14,595 nt of DNA from Echinostoma caproni (GCA_900618425.1 UZAN01055348.1:1-14595), one strand, 5' to 3'; positions 1-9,391 are shown, counted from the first letter of the stretch. Program-made: numbers and translations. The notes: a model not told the origin generated them from the letters alone.

Positions 1-1944
1 GTTAACGCGACCAATCTAAACGTTTCTATCCAATGTTTTTCTATACTTCATAATTCGCTTTTTCCAAAGCGCTAAAATCACATGAGATTTTGACAGTCGC
101 ACGTCTAGTTCTTTTTGCTCAATCTCCCTGATATGACTCATCCATACCTAGTTATGCGTGCATCAAAGCAATCGGTTGCTGAGCCGCACGAAAGCGGAGT
201 TGAGTTGCACATGATATTGAATTTGATTTTAGTTCAAAATTAATGCCAAGACCAGGAGAGAAATCCATTTAATCTATACTGTTATTCAGAATTTTAAAAC
301 CCTTATTGGAATTGAAAGCCACTCAGTCACGACTCATGTTTTATCTGAATGCGTACTGGGAGGTTATCTTAGGCCCTCGCTCCTATCGTGTTAAGTGCAA
401 TGTGGACTTGAATAAGATTCAACGGTCCACATCACGTAGCCCAGATGTTCCCGGGTTTAAATCCAAACGACCAGGATCGAATTCTTTTGGCGGGCCGATC
501 GATTCTCTCCTGGTGAGATCGGATGCAAAATACTTTTCTCAGGCCGTGAAACCCATGCTGCTTCTAATAATTGCCTGAAATCCGTATTATGCGAAACATT
601 ACTCTAAGGATTAGTGAATATCAGAAAACGCAATGTTTTATTTGTCATTCCGTAAGGAAAAGCAAGCTCATTTAAATGATGAGCACCTTATTTCTTAAGT
701 CAGTGCATTACTACTGGGTAAAGTCTATAAATTGGGCTGCATCCTAATGCAATCCCTGATAGTTTTAACCCAACGGATACAACTCACAGTTGCTTGGGAT
801 TTGTGCAGACATTGACTGTTGTGTGATAATAGATTTCGCCAATGGTTAGTTGCTCCTTATGAGTGCAGAGCTTGAAAAGAATCATAGAAATGTGCAAAAC
901 TGATTTCACCGGTCACCATAAACGATATACTTTGAGGAAGTGACTGTATCTTCGGGAAACTGAGAGGAAAGTATTGAATCTAATTCAAGAGCAGTGTCCA
1001 TGGTTATTCCAGTCACATAATCACCTTCCTTTCAGTGCGAAACATCAATCAAAAATTTGTCGGATTTTAATTTGGATTTTAGTCCGCACCCGCACAAACA
1101 TGTGAAACGCAGATGCTTATTGCAATAACAGCCGTGTGATGAAAAATTCTGCGTCTGATCACGTTGAAACAATAAGTATTTTCTCAGCTGCATCATAAAC
1201 AGAAAATGGTGAACTACTGTAGTTTATGTATAGTATTCCTTTGATTGGCTCACCCTTCCTGAAAATTGTATCTTTGTTCTTTCAATAAAAATGAAGTGAA
1301 AATGGAAAAGAAACAAATAATTTCATTTACACAACTGTCAGGAAGGTAGACATGACGAAGCAGAGGTGTCCATCACTCACTTTGAGGTGTGAACGTAGCG
1401 CCGCATCGGTGCCGAGGTGTTAGTCTAAATCGCCTACTGGGCATGGAACTCCCGCTCATCCACACCTATGTGAATATCACAACGAGAGAATATCAAGCGA
1501 AATTTTGTAAATGGCATTCCCTCCTATACGAATGTTTTTGTGGGTGGAAGCAAACGCATGTGTGTTTGTGTCCAGGGGCGTGTGTCCCGCGTTCTGTTCA
1601 CACCAGGTCCATCTGATAACCAGGGGTTATCATCTCGGCTTTGGCAAAGCATTTCAAATTCTGCTCCAATTGAACTCTAACCCATGTTGTACTCCGATCA
1701 CTTTTATCGAAATATAACAGGCCTACACGTAATTCTATGCCAAACTTTGCAACGAGCAAACCAGTCAAGCGTTCCTGCTGTTGTACACCTCACTTTCACT
1801 CACCGTGTGACTCAAAGTGTCTGCATCTTCTCAACCTAACTACCATATCATTTGACAAGAGATTCTTAATAGTAATCGGTGAAAATTATCATAGACTCCA
1901 AAATACGCATCCTCAAACTATGAATAACTAAAACCCAAGTAATT
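1..1944. other. No gene recognised
   Basis: Stops occur throughout all frames. The longest frames (306-578, 1389-1616 and 1511-1717 on plus) lack family resemblance, splice context or codon regularity. This is probably intron of the Ig gene or intergenic sequence. The exon expected after 3876 (phase 1 entry) was sought on minus and not found with confidence. Confidence 0.6.
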
Positions 1945-2165
1945 TTAATTATTGATTTGAACGGACTATCCTTTGGAATTTACCTTCACGCTCAGTCTTC
2001 AGTTCATCCAATTAACCGTACAATTGGAAGCACTAGACTCGAGGTTCCTCCTTATTAGAGCTCATCAGTAGTGCATATCTACTGTCCCGTCCGAGATTTG
2101 AACTCCGGACCCATCGCATGGAAGTCGTTTGCGTTACTCTTGTGCCAACTAGCTCATACCATGGC
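1945..2165 (-). mobile_element. tRNA-headed SINE-like element with hammerhead motif, copy 1
   Basis: Read on the minus strand, the element has a tRNA-like head with A-box-like TGAGCTAGTTGG (2156-2145) and B-box-like GTTCAAATC (2103-2095), about 40 nt apart as in RNA polymerase III internal promoters. The B box is flanked by a T-arm-like hairpin. A hammerhead motif follows at 2074-2030, then a body with GGTTAATTGGATGAACTG and GAGCGTGAAGG down to about 1945. The same order is found in copy 2, and the body recurs in copy 3. The layout matches what is known of the schistosome SM-alpha family (pol III head plus hammerhead ribozyme). The 3' limit is uncertain and no target-site duplication was identified. 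No protein is encoded; open frames across it are shadows. Confidence 0.7.
2030..2074 (-). ncRNA. Hammerhead ribozyme motif, copy 1 (degenerate)
   Basis: On the minus strand, stem I is GCACTA (2074-2069) paired with TAGTGC (2035-2030), six perfect pairs. The core CTGATGA follows, then stem II with CTC and GAG around a TAATAAG loop, then GAAC, a short stem III region, and GTC directly before the 3' strand of stem I, where cleavage would occur. Two lesions are visible when compared with copy 2: the base closing stem II after GAG is missing, and the GAAA core box is one A short (GAAC rather than GAAAC). The motif is therefore recognisable but probably weak or inactive. Type I topology with a very short stem III matches schistosome hammerheads. 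Confidence 0.7.
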
Positions 2166-2264
2166 TGAACCAAATTGCCAATTCATGCTTGTTCAGGTGT
2201 GGTCTTCAAAGCTGATCAGTCAGTTAATTCGGCCCGATAGCAACGCAGGGAGACAGAGTTGGCA

Positions 2265-2450
2265 ATCTGTGAGCTCGAGTGGAAAGCCTCCCACCAAATC
2301 AGGACTTTCATGCGGGTTACAGTAAGATGGGTATGCAAAAATGATGAACTCTAATAAGAGCGAAACTCACGTCTAGTGCTTTCGAGGTTGGAACGATGAA
2401 CTGAGGATTGTGCATGAAGGTGAAGTGCAAAGTAGAGTCAGTTAAAGATC
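2265..2450 (+). mobile_element. tRNA-headed SINE-like element with hammerhead motif, copy 2
   Basis: A diverged second copy in the opposite orientation, head to head with copy 1 about 100 nt away. Shared landmarks in order are TGAGCT near the A box (2270-2275), GACTTTCATGCG (2303-2314; GACTTCCATGCG in copy 1), ACAGTA (2319-2324), TGATGAACTCTAATAAG (2342-2358), GTCTAGTGCTT (2371-2381) and GATGAACTGAGGATTGTGC (2395-2413). Between GACTTTCATGCG and ACAGTA this copy lacks the stretch holding the B box in copy 1, so the pol III head is broken by a deletion of about 25 nt. The 5' and 3' limits are estimates. Confidence 0.65.
2335..2379 (+). ncRNA. Hammerhead ribozyme motif, copy 2 (degenerate)
   Basis: On the plus strand: TGATGA (2342-2347), stem II CTC (2349-2351) with GAG (2358-2360) around TAATAA, then C and the intact box GAAAC (2362-2366), a four-base loop, GTC (2371-2373) and TAGTGC (2374-2379). 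Lesions are an A where the core C3 should be (2341), an A at the base of stem II (2348), and mismatches in stem I (GCAAAA facing TAGTGC). The damage is thus in different places from copy 1, where C3 and stem I are intact. The two copies together show that the ancestral element had a full hammerhead core. This copy is unlikely to self-cleave. Confidence 0.65.
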
Positions 2451-3875
2451 AAGCAATATCAATCATCCCACATCAGTACTCACAAGTAGCTGTGGGTTAA
2501 ATGCGAATAGTTTTATTCAGTCACATTCAGCATCAAAATTTAGCGAAGGTTCGAACAAGTTACACAGACCTTCAGTGAGGAAAATAGTTTTAAAATGAGT
2601 AGATTGTTTGATAATCATAGTTTTTGCTTCTATAACAAATTAGCATTGATTATTTCAACAGGTTCAGTGGCAAACTTTGGGCGTCATCAGTCGCTCGTAC
2701 ATGTAGAGTCTCTTATTTATTATTTCAAATGCAGTAACTCCCCCGCTTGCTTCAGCAGAATGAAATAATAGCTACCCATTCGAGTAACCGAAATTATTCT
2801 AGGTATAAACTCCAAACACATCCCACTGTGATTTACGTCGACTGGATCCCCGTCCGATCTGTTTCATGAAAATTTGCAAACAGAATGTACGATGGACAAG
2901 TTTCGTACAGTTCCAAATCAGTCCCACACNCACAGTTGGTCAGTCTCGGTTTAAATGGTTGATCGATGCGAGGCCAGCTCCAGAATGGTCAGGAATTTTT
3001 TCAAACTGAATTTGACTGCTAAATGTGTAAGGAATTTCAGTTTGTTTTGTGACAGAGACATACATATTCGCCCCCTCCCCCCGTGATGACAAACGAAAGA
3101 AAACCGGGATAACAGAAAAAACGGCATTTTCGAACCAAATACATAAGGATAATTGTGAGTATCGTGTTCTCCTATGATCATGTTGGCGTTGGAGGATGCA
3201 AAATGTATAAAATAGTTTATTCACAAATTCGAGAAGAAATACAGAAAGCTCCAGGGAACTTCGTGCAAAGTCAGTTTGACGGGAATCCAATACAACGTAC
3301 ATAGCTCTTATTCGTCTCACCAGTATCGATAAATGGAGTGTAGCAGGAGAACTAATTTGGTCCAATATATTCGCAACCTCATCGTGGTGTCACATGCATG
3401 GCGACCGTTGACCAACAAGACCTCGTTTGTGGACTCTGCATAAGGTAGACAGAAGCGGGAAGTTTAAAATGGAGGACAGAAGGCTTACTTGTGGTTGAAT
3501 TGACCAAACTCGAATGCTTAGCACAATAATGACATCTAGTTAACAGCAGTTTTCCTTGAAATCGAGCGTAAGACCGAGAGATACAAATTCAATGATGCCC
3601 GTTAAGTCATTTTTTTCTCACCAGAACAAAAATCCTGGAGTTAAGTAAGGTTGCTTACTCACTAGAAGCTTGCAATGATGGATTCCAATATTTCACTGAC
3701 AGGTTTGATTCAATGAAATGCAGGTTGGAACTAATTTCTGTCAGGTTTAGGTGATATCAAGAAGAAATTTCCCAGCTGATATTAAGCTTTCCATAGCTCC
3801 ACTCTTTCCCCAGAATTACCTTTCGAACATCAAAGAGCCATGACTCAGCCGCCCCGATCTTCTTTACTCACTTAC
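2451..3875. other. No gene recognised
   Basis: Probably intron downstream of the exon at 3876. A 141-codon frame on minus (2940-3365) has no domain-like pattern. One ambiguous base is at 2930, and a C-rich run (CCCCCTCCCCCC) lies near 3071. Confidence 0.6.
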
Positions 3876-4021
3876 CGCGTATCAAAACCGAGGCCGAGCT
3901 CACGCCGAATACATTCGAAGCAGAACAGGTCAACATTTGTCCGATGTCAGATTTTTGAACTGGCTCGAAATCCAGCACCAATTGGCGTGTGAAACCGGCA
4001 TTCAAATATTGTACCCTTGTA
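3876..4021 (-). CDS. Ig-superfamily gene, exon 5 of 5 (C-terminal half of Ig domain)
   Basis: Exon of 146 nt, phase 2 to phase 1, with a good acceptor (ttcgtatttcag) and donor (gtaagtgag). In the frame set by the previous exon it reads TRVQYLNAGFTRQLVLDFEP, then VQKSDIGQMLTCSASNVFG and VSSASVLIR. This completes the Ig domain begun at 7162: strand E (LVLDF), the SDIGQMLTC motif where Asp, Gly and Cys sit in the usual F-strand places (Leu replaces the usual Tyr), then SASNVFG and a G strand. A longer open frame overlapping this exon (3947-4138) is a shadow. The next exon should start in phase 1 at lower coordinates; none with Ig character was found down to position 1, so it probably lies outside the window. 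Confidence 0.8.
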
Positions 4022-5030
4022 CTGAAATACGACGAAAAAATATGAGACTGGATGAATCAGTGTAAAACGAGATGTATGCACCATTTGTGTAACGTAAACT
4101 GACGTTGCATTTCGTGAATGGGTACTTAAATAAAGCAAGTAGTATGAAGATATATGATGTAAAGCTATGTACTGAGAAGCGATAGGTTAAAAACTGAACG
4201 AATCCTAATGACTGGATGAGGCATGATTAACCTAATGCAACCACGCTGGTGGAATCACTTATTAGCTTGAGACAAAGCACCGTCGCTCTCGTTCCCGATT
4301 TTTGTGGTTGAATCAGCTATTTGTGGGTGTTTGGCGAGAGATCTTTGAACTTGTCTAGTTTCAAGCGAAAAGTGCTTGGGCATGCACACTTTCGCGTACA
4401 ACCCGCAGTAAAGTTCACATCCACGTCTGTTATAAATTGAGGCAAATGTGTATTCTTATAAGTTGCCTCCGCGCATGTGTTTTGAGTAACTGTATGAAAT
4501 CTAGCGGTCTCGGAAGAAAGACATTTTGTTATTTGCATCCACCTGGTACATTTTGTCACTGTGTTGGTTACAAGACAACGCATGGTACTTAAAGAAATGG
4601 TGATTTCAGATAAAAATTCTGCACTACTACCCCAAAACTGCTAACTCCTTCCATAAACAAATTGTAGTATTGAGTCTCCATAACGTCATTTCGGAATTTC
4701 ATTCTAACCTAATTGATTTTGACCTTGACTTCAAGCAGTCTACCGTTTTTATGAGCGAAAAATATGAAATTTGATATGAAATTCATACAAATATGTCCTC
4801 TTAACGCCTACAAGTTTTTCTGTCCTATTGATTTCGCGCGATTTTTGCACATTTGAAGCTTACCTGCAATCAGAACGAAGGGTGGTGAGCAGTTGGATCG
4901 ATCGGTTCAAAAAGTATCAAAAGTGCAGTATCAGCGTCGTTCGCGGAGTGTGATACCACGTTCAGATGACACTAGGCCTAAAACTGTCAATTATAATTGA
5001 TCTTATATAGCCGCTGTCATCGGTAACTGA
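4022..5030. other. Intron sequence of the Ig gene (part)
   Basis: This is the part of the intron between the exons at 7006 and 4021 nearest the latter. Apart from the short open stretch at 4858-5001 described with the neighbouring ORF, nothing recognisable is present; the 88-codon minus frame at 4317-4583 shows no family pattern. Confidence 0.6.
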
Positions 5031-5048
5031 TCCTGTTATTCAACCTTG

Positions 5049-5348
5049 ATGCACACTCCTTCTGGTAGAATTAAGGAAGATCAATTTCTATCAAGTGTGG
5101 TCAGTGTGTATCCAAAAGATAGAAGTCATTTGGTGAGGTCAGAGCAAGCCGATATTTCTGGATTGTATCGTGGTGTTTATTTAGAAGACCGAAAAACAAC
5201 CTATCCTACCGCCACTGGACACAACTACCAGATTGACTTCCTGAAACCAGAAAGAGCCTGCACATTACTTGCTTATAGTGCACCAGTTGCATGCAAATCA
5301 CAGCCAAAAATACTCCCGTTACCACCTCGAGTACCAGATCTCAATTAA
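5049..5348 (+). CDS. Unassigned coding-like ORF, possible last exon or retrocopy
   Basis: An open frame of 99 codons from ATG at 5049 (the frame is open from 5031), ending in TAA. The composition is protein-like, with many charged and aromatic residues and PKDRSHLVRSEQADISGLYR, DRKTTYPTATGHNYQIDF and a proline-rich end (ILPLPPRVPDLN). No family is recognised. A possible acceptor ccttctggtag ends at 5070, so it could be a 3'-terminal exon on the plus strand starting there; AATATA-like signals occur near 5399. Just upstream, 4858-5001 holds another open stretch (RTKGGEQLDRSVQKVSK) in a different frame, ending in a stop. It lies antisense within an intron of the Ig gene. It may also be a retrocopy or a chance ORF. 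Confidence 0.3.
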   Translation: MHTPSGRIKEDQFLSSVVSVYPKDRSHLVRSEQADISGLYRGVYLEDRKTTYPTATGHNYQIDFLKPERACTLLAYSAPVACKSQPKILPLPPRVPDLN

Positions 5349-5859
5349 GTCAAATATTTGTGGAATCACTTGAGGAGTAAATTGGATCACTGGGAGTAAT
5401 ATAAATATTTAGAGTAATTATAGAATGCTATAAAGAGAGAATGAGATTGCACACTACAACACATTATCAGATCGTCGGTTTCCAGCATAACTTAACGGAT
5501 AAGCGCCGACTTCCTGGGACTACCCACTTTCGCCCATGGAGAGGTCACTCCTGCTAATAAACTCATGGTTGCTTCGGTCACGGTCGCGCTTTGGATCTAC
5601 GCCCCACTATTTTTTGGGTCAGACTTTTGGGTTGGAGACTCCAGTTACGATTCCCTAAGAAAAACCCCTTCGTCGGTGTGGGCTACCGTGAATTATGTAG
5701 CTCACGTTTGATAAACCCTCTTTAATCTGTCTAGCTCTTCCTCTCACTCTCAAATCATACCAGATACGCCACCCATGGGATACTACACGGTATTTTACTG
5801 GCTAGATCAATCAGTCAAATGCAATCAGGTTGTTGAAAGCGAAATCTCCTTTTCACTTA
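5349..5859. other. Intron sequence, possible 5' part of the retrotransposon
   Basis: AT-rich to about 5470, then a compositionally different stretch (from about 5480) that runs up to the endonuclease fragment and includes the pyrimidine-rich tract CTAGCTCTTCCTCTCACTCT near 5731. It may be the 5' untranslated region of the non-LTR element, but no homology can be shown from this window alone. Confidence 0.35.
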
Positions 5860-6266
5860 GCCTCATTTATGGTCCACACACTCTATCAGATCGGTCAACA
5901 AGCTGTCTTAGCGAGAACCCTTCGAACAGTTTGAACGTATGTTGTGTCTCCGAAACAACCATACTGGACCCCACTTTAATTATCACCTTGAGCTCTTCAG
6001 ATTCAACCTCATCATTAAGCTTCAATCCACGTGTGATTTGGCATCCGAAGCTCGCGGTGTTACTGGTGTTGAGATTGCGACAAGTGCTAAGGGGCTCGCT
6101 TCTTGACTGGATTCCAGTCAGTAGTCGAATGTGCGCTGTACGTCTCGACCGTTCAGTACGGATCAACAGCTACAGAATTAAGCGTTGGTGCTTATTCACC
6201 GTGTTTGTGCATAAACCATTGGATTGCAGTGCACCTGAAATAAAGGATCTTTCTCAACTGTTATAA
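5860..6266 (+). pseudogene. Retrotransposon endonuclease N-terminal fragment, frameshifted
   Basis: Homology is spread over three frames. From 5863 one frame reads MVHTLYQIGQQAVLARTLR up to a stop at about 5932. The next frame gives VCCVSETTILDP, where SET corresponds to the catalytic Glu motif of endonuclease/exonuclease/phosphatase domains. A third frame (6047-6103) gives GVTGVEIATSAKGLAS. The second frame resumes near 6098 with SLLDWIPVSSRMCAVRLD and runs to a stop at 6264. The shifts are at about 5930, between 6000 and 6047, and at about 6100. The downstream catalytic motifs of the domain (Asp/Asn and Asp/His) are missing. A 163-codon open frame starting at 5775 covers part of this but is not a functional gene. 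Confidence 0.7.
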
Positions 6267-6810
6267 ACCACCCGGTCAACGGGCAGCTGTATCTCACCCG
6301 GTGGACGCATCACGAATGAAGTGTCGGTACGCATACAGCAGGCTCGGTTGGCATTTCCCATCATGAGACATCTGTGGCGCCAGTGCGATATCTGGCTGCC
6401 TAAAGATGGACCGTTGGTATTCAAATACCGCTGTCTACATCGTATTGCATGAGTTTGGTGGGAAAACTGGGCAAGCAATGCCCAGGTTAGATGCAACGTT
6501 TTAGCTAATCCCGGTCACACATTGGAGCAAGTGGTCTACCTTCATAGAATGATTTGATTGGGGCACGTTCTTTGCGTGTCACAAAATAGATTGTCACGGC
6601 GAGTGCTGCCTACCGAGACAGGTGTTGGTCGGGAAAAAGTAAAGGGTGGTTAAAATCCGACCTGGCCAGAGGGCATGGAAGCCCTGACCAGGAGACTTGC
6701 TCACTTAGGCCGCTTTAGGCTTCCTGGATGGGGACATCGGGATCAGCGTAATGAATAGTTGGATTAAGCGAGTGATATGGTTGAGTGCGCTAAACAGCTA
6801 AACTCGTACA
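6267..6810 (+). pseudogene. Retrotransposon RT C-terminal tail, several stops
   Basis: One frame, continuing that of the endonuclease end, reads SCISPGGRITNEVSVRIQQA, then RLAFPIMRHLWRQCDIWLP, then KYRCLHRIA, VWWENWASNAQVR, LGHVLCVSQNRLSRRVLP and FRLPGWGHRDQ, closing near DMVECAKQ. This order is typical of the tail after the reverse transcriptase core in fluke non-LTR elements. In-frame stops at 6450 and 6555 (TGA) sit where Arg codons are usual, one at 6651 (TAA) replaces a likely Gln, and further stops follow at 6756 and 6765. The block usually holding VLLYGCETW is absent between DIWLP and KYRCLHRIA, indicating a second in-frame deletion of roughly 25-30 codons. Confidence 0.75.
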
Positions 6811-7005
6811 GCTAATCATTATCCCTTCAATTTTCATGAGTTCTCTGTTTGCACTCTGACACTGATTTAACATTCCAACCTTCCCTTTACTCCATCATCT
6901 AAGACGGCAATTATGAGATAACCGAAACCGGCGAAACAAAGTACGTGGTTAATGGCTGCAAAATCTGAAACTGAAACATCTCCGCGGGTAAACAGTTTCA
7001 CTTAC

Positions 7006-7162
7006 CCCTGAGTGGTTTTCAACACCGTACCGGTACGATTTGAGATCCAGGTTGCTATGCTCTCAGTTACTGGTGGATTTGCGGAAATGGAACAGAAAAG
7101 CCGTAGTTTGCAGCCAACCTTTTGGACGGGGTCCGACGGATAAATTCTCACAATTGGTTTAT
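7006..7162 (-). CDS. Ig-superfamily gene, exon 4 of 5 (N-terminal half of Ig domain)
   Basis: Exon of 157 nt, phase 1 to phase 2, with acceptor ttcgcatag and donor gtaagt. It encodes KPIVRIYPSDPVQKVG, then CKLRLFCSISANPPVTES, then IATWISNRTGTVLKTTQ. This is a typical Ig N-terminal half: an A/A' strand with DPVQKVG, a B strand LRLFC carrying the first conserved Cys, a proline-rich B-C turn, and strand C with the conserved Trp (ATW). A second, extra Cys precedes strand B (VGC). NRT is an N-glycosylation sequon just after the Trp; if it is used, the domain is extracellular or secreted. Entry phase 1 matches the exit of the exon at 10286, and exit phase 2 matches the exon starting at 4021. The intron on each side is about 3 kb. 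Confidence 0.8.
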
Positions 7163-7917
7163 CTATGCGAATGAGAATGGGTTTCGTATAAAAAAAAGTC
7201 ATCAGAAAAATGCAGCTAAACCGGAAGAACCATGAAGTTACCTTGAAAATATGCATAACAAAGTATCAAAGTGAAAATTGGATGTTGTAATTATTAAAAC
7301 CGCGTGGAGTTGTCTAGATACAGGATTCCCGAATGAACTTCCGCCGGAAACGCTTATTTTTCAGATAGCGACTTCACAGGTCGTGGACTAGAACAAAGTT
7401 CAAAGCATTTGGGAAGCACGCTTATTGGTGGGGTCGTGGGCTGAGGCTGGAATGCGCATACAAAAGGATTGGTTTGATGGATTGTTGTCAAACTTCTTGA
7501 TTTGTTGTCACTTCCGACCAATCAAATGAGTTAAACTATCCTTGTTTTGAATGATTCTCCCAGAACAAATCAATTTTTAGGGTTTTGAAGTACTCAATCA
7601 ACCACAAATTAATATTCTCATGCAACGATTGTTCGAGAACTTTGGACTCGGATTTCATTACTTGATAACTGGATTTCTACAGAGTTATTCTCTTATTTTA
7701 TATCATGTTATTTACAGTTATGCACTCATCTGAGAACAATGGCAAACATATTTTCTCAGGCCGTACAATGTCTGTTCCATAATCCACAATTCAGATTGTT
7801 TGGTTATAATTTTTATCTTGTTATCTTTCGTTTTACTTCCTTTTATTGGATATATAATGATACAATTTTTCAGGAAGAGGAAAGCGTCAAACCAGTATGG
7901 TGCCATAGGGAAAGTCA

Positions 7918-7991
7918 GGCGGTGGTGGTGGGATTCGAACACGTCTTCCGAAGTGATAACTTGATGACTTCACCACTCGGCCACCACCGCC
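7918..7991 (-). repeat. tRNA-Ser-like sequence (pseudo-tRNA or SINE head)
   Basis: Read on the minus strand, the 74 nt begin GGCGGTGGTGG and end CCACCACCGCC, which pair perfectly over 11 bp, longer than a normal acceptor stem. Inside are an excellent A box (TGGCCGAGTGG, as in tRNA-Ser) and B box (GTTCGAATC). The D, anticodon and T stems pair poorly: only 2 of 5 T-stem pairs hold and the anticodon stem is about 3 bp, and there is no proper long variable arm. It is therefore unlikely to be a working tRNA and more likely a pol III SINE head or tRNA pseudogene. It differs from the head of the hammerhead-bearing family. No body shared with another copy was seen. Confidence 0.55.
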
Positions 7992-9391
7992 CGTTCAGGT
8001 TCAGGACTGGGTCATGCTTTTCTGGAAGGTTCCTTTGCAACTGCAGTCTTGGATAGAACTTCCGATGCAGAGCCAGTATAGAAACTGCATTCTGCGTTTG
8101 CATTTATGTACTCCTATATGGAACAGCGCATTTCAGATGATTTGTAAGGTATTATGCACAGTGATTGGTTAAACTTATTCTAAAAGGGGCCGCTTATTTA
8201 TCCATACAATTCTAGCCCTGCCTAGTTCGTTTGTTTTGTGTTTCTTTATCCTGGCGGCGCTCTCACCTATTCAGTTCTTCTATTTACACTTTTGTGACTG
8301 ATCCAGCAAACGGATAGCGGAAGCCACCAAATACGATTCATTGATGTGCAGTTCTAATGGTTGGGGAAACTGAAAAGGAAAGATGGCCAGACTGTAACTT
8401 GGTTGTGGGCTCTGTATTTGGGCAAATTATTGCAGAAGACATAACAATGGAGATGCAAAGAAAACACTGTTGCTGTCCAGAAGACGAACGTCAACAGACT
8501 TGCACTCCGTTGTAACTGACCCTACTTGGGACCACCGCGCACGATGCTCGGTGAAGGTAAAGCTAATGGGACTTGGTGATTCACCCCCTACTCTCTCTCT
8601 CATGCCTCCCCCCTTCTTTGCGATGTTGTATCGCGTTGTCCGTTGAGTTAGCGATCTTGCATTGGTATCACATTTATTATCTCACCGACTATAAAAATCA
8701 CTTTGACTGAAGTATGAACGTGTTCATATGCAGCGAAATGACCATGGATATACTAAACAGACCCACGTTTCTGACTTCTCTATTCATTGCCCTCGTTACG
8801 TTATTTCAGTTGCAGTTGGTGTGATAGAGATAACTCATTCCGTCCCGGATATACAGCCAAAATGGTCGCTTTAATTGTCCAATACTTGAAGGTGCTTCTG
8901 TGTTGGTATCACAGAGATGGAATATTATCTTCATGTTTTAACAAACTGGATGATCAACAGTGGTTAACACTGATTCATATATCGATCAAGTATAATCGAT
9001 TGGTATTCCACGAGAACCGCTTGAGGTGTAGCTTATGACTACTATTGCAACATAAGGCCACGGAGGTAAGCAATGCTGGTTCAAGCGTTGATCCTGCACG
9101 ATCCATTGGTATCTGCGGAGCATGGCCCAATATGACTTTTCAGAGACAGGGGGACGAATACATGCACACTGATACGAGTAAGCGTATTAGCAAGATAAAC
9201 AGCCACTGTGCATGTCATGGGAATTGGATGGGAAGATGTGACCGAGGCAACATTCACAATCGATCCCCCCCCCCACTCGCGCCTCGACGGGAGGTAGAGA
9301 AACCCGTGCTGCATGATTATCATCCAGACATCATTGGGAAGTTTTAACGGTACATGGGACCTCCATCGCTCATGTGGCCAACGAGACAGCT

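Larger units (their letters stand above)
5860..6810 (+). mobile_element. Internally deleted non-LTR retrotransposon (endonuclease plus RT tail)
   Basis: Remnant of an autonomous LINE of RTE/CR1 type; the exact clade is not settled. The N-terminal part of an AP-like endonuclease is joined almost directly, in the same frame, to the far C-terminal tail of the reverse transcriptase polyprotein. The reverse transcriptase palm itself is absent. The element sits in the 3 kb intron between the exons at 7006 and 4021, opposite in orientation to the host gene. Sequence from about 5480 to 5860 may be its 5' untranslated part, and the stretch to about 6930 its 3' end, but neither was proven. No target-site duplication or simple-repeat tail was identified. 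Confidence 0.75.

Noticed and set aside
788..918. Candidate downstream Ig exon on minus with a gtgagt donor and an open phase-compatible frame (CTHKEQLTIGEIYYHTT)
   Set aside because: The peptide has no convincing Ig pattern, the acceptor has no polypyrimidine tract, and short open frames ending in a donor-like site are expected by chance.
2071..2325. 84-codon ORF on plus
   Set aside because: It runs across both tRNA-like SINE heads; the frame is a shadow of the inverted repeat pair.
2361..2410. Minus-strand coding-like frame with gtgagt donor (MHNPQFIVPTSKALD)
   Set aside because: It lies entirely within SINE-like copy 2, so the apparent donor and open frame come from the repeat.
2940..3365. 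141-codon ORF on minus, one of the longest in the window
   Set aside because: No domain resemblance, no splice context and no repeat similarity; the length is within chance for AT-moderate non-coding DNA.
5775..6266. 163-codon ORF as an intact gene
   Set aside because: Only parts match the endonuclease; the remaining homology lies in the other two frames, showing frameshifts.
532..7765. 14-bp identical segment ttttctcaggccgt near 533 and near 7752
   Set aside because: One match of this length is expected by chance in a window of this size, and similarity does not extend into the flanks.
7739..8056. 105-codon ORF on plus
   Set aside because: It runs through the tRNA-like sequence, whose antisense happens to be open; there is no domain pattern elsewhere in it.
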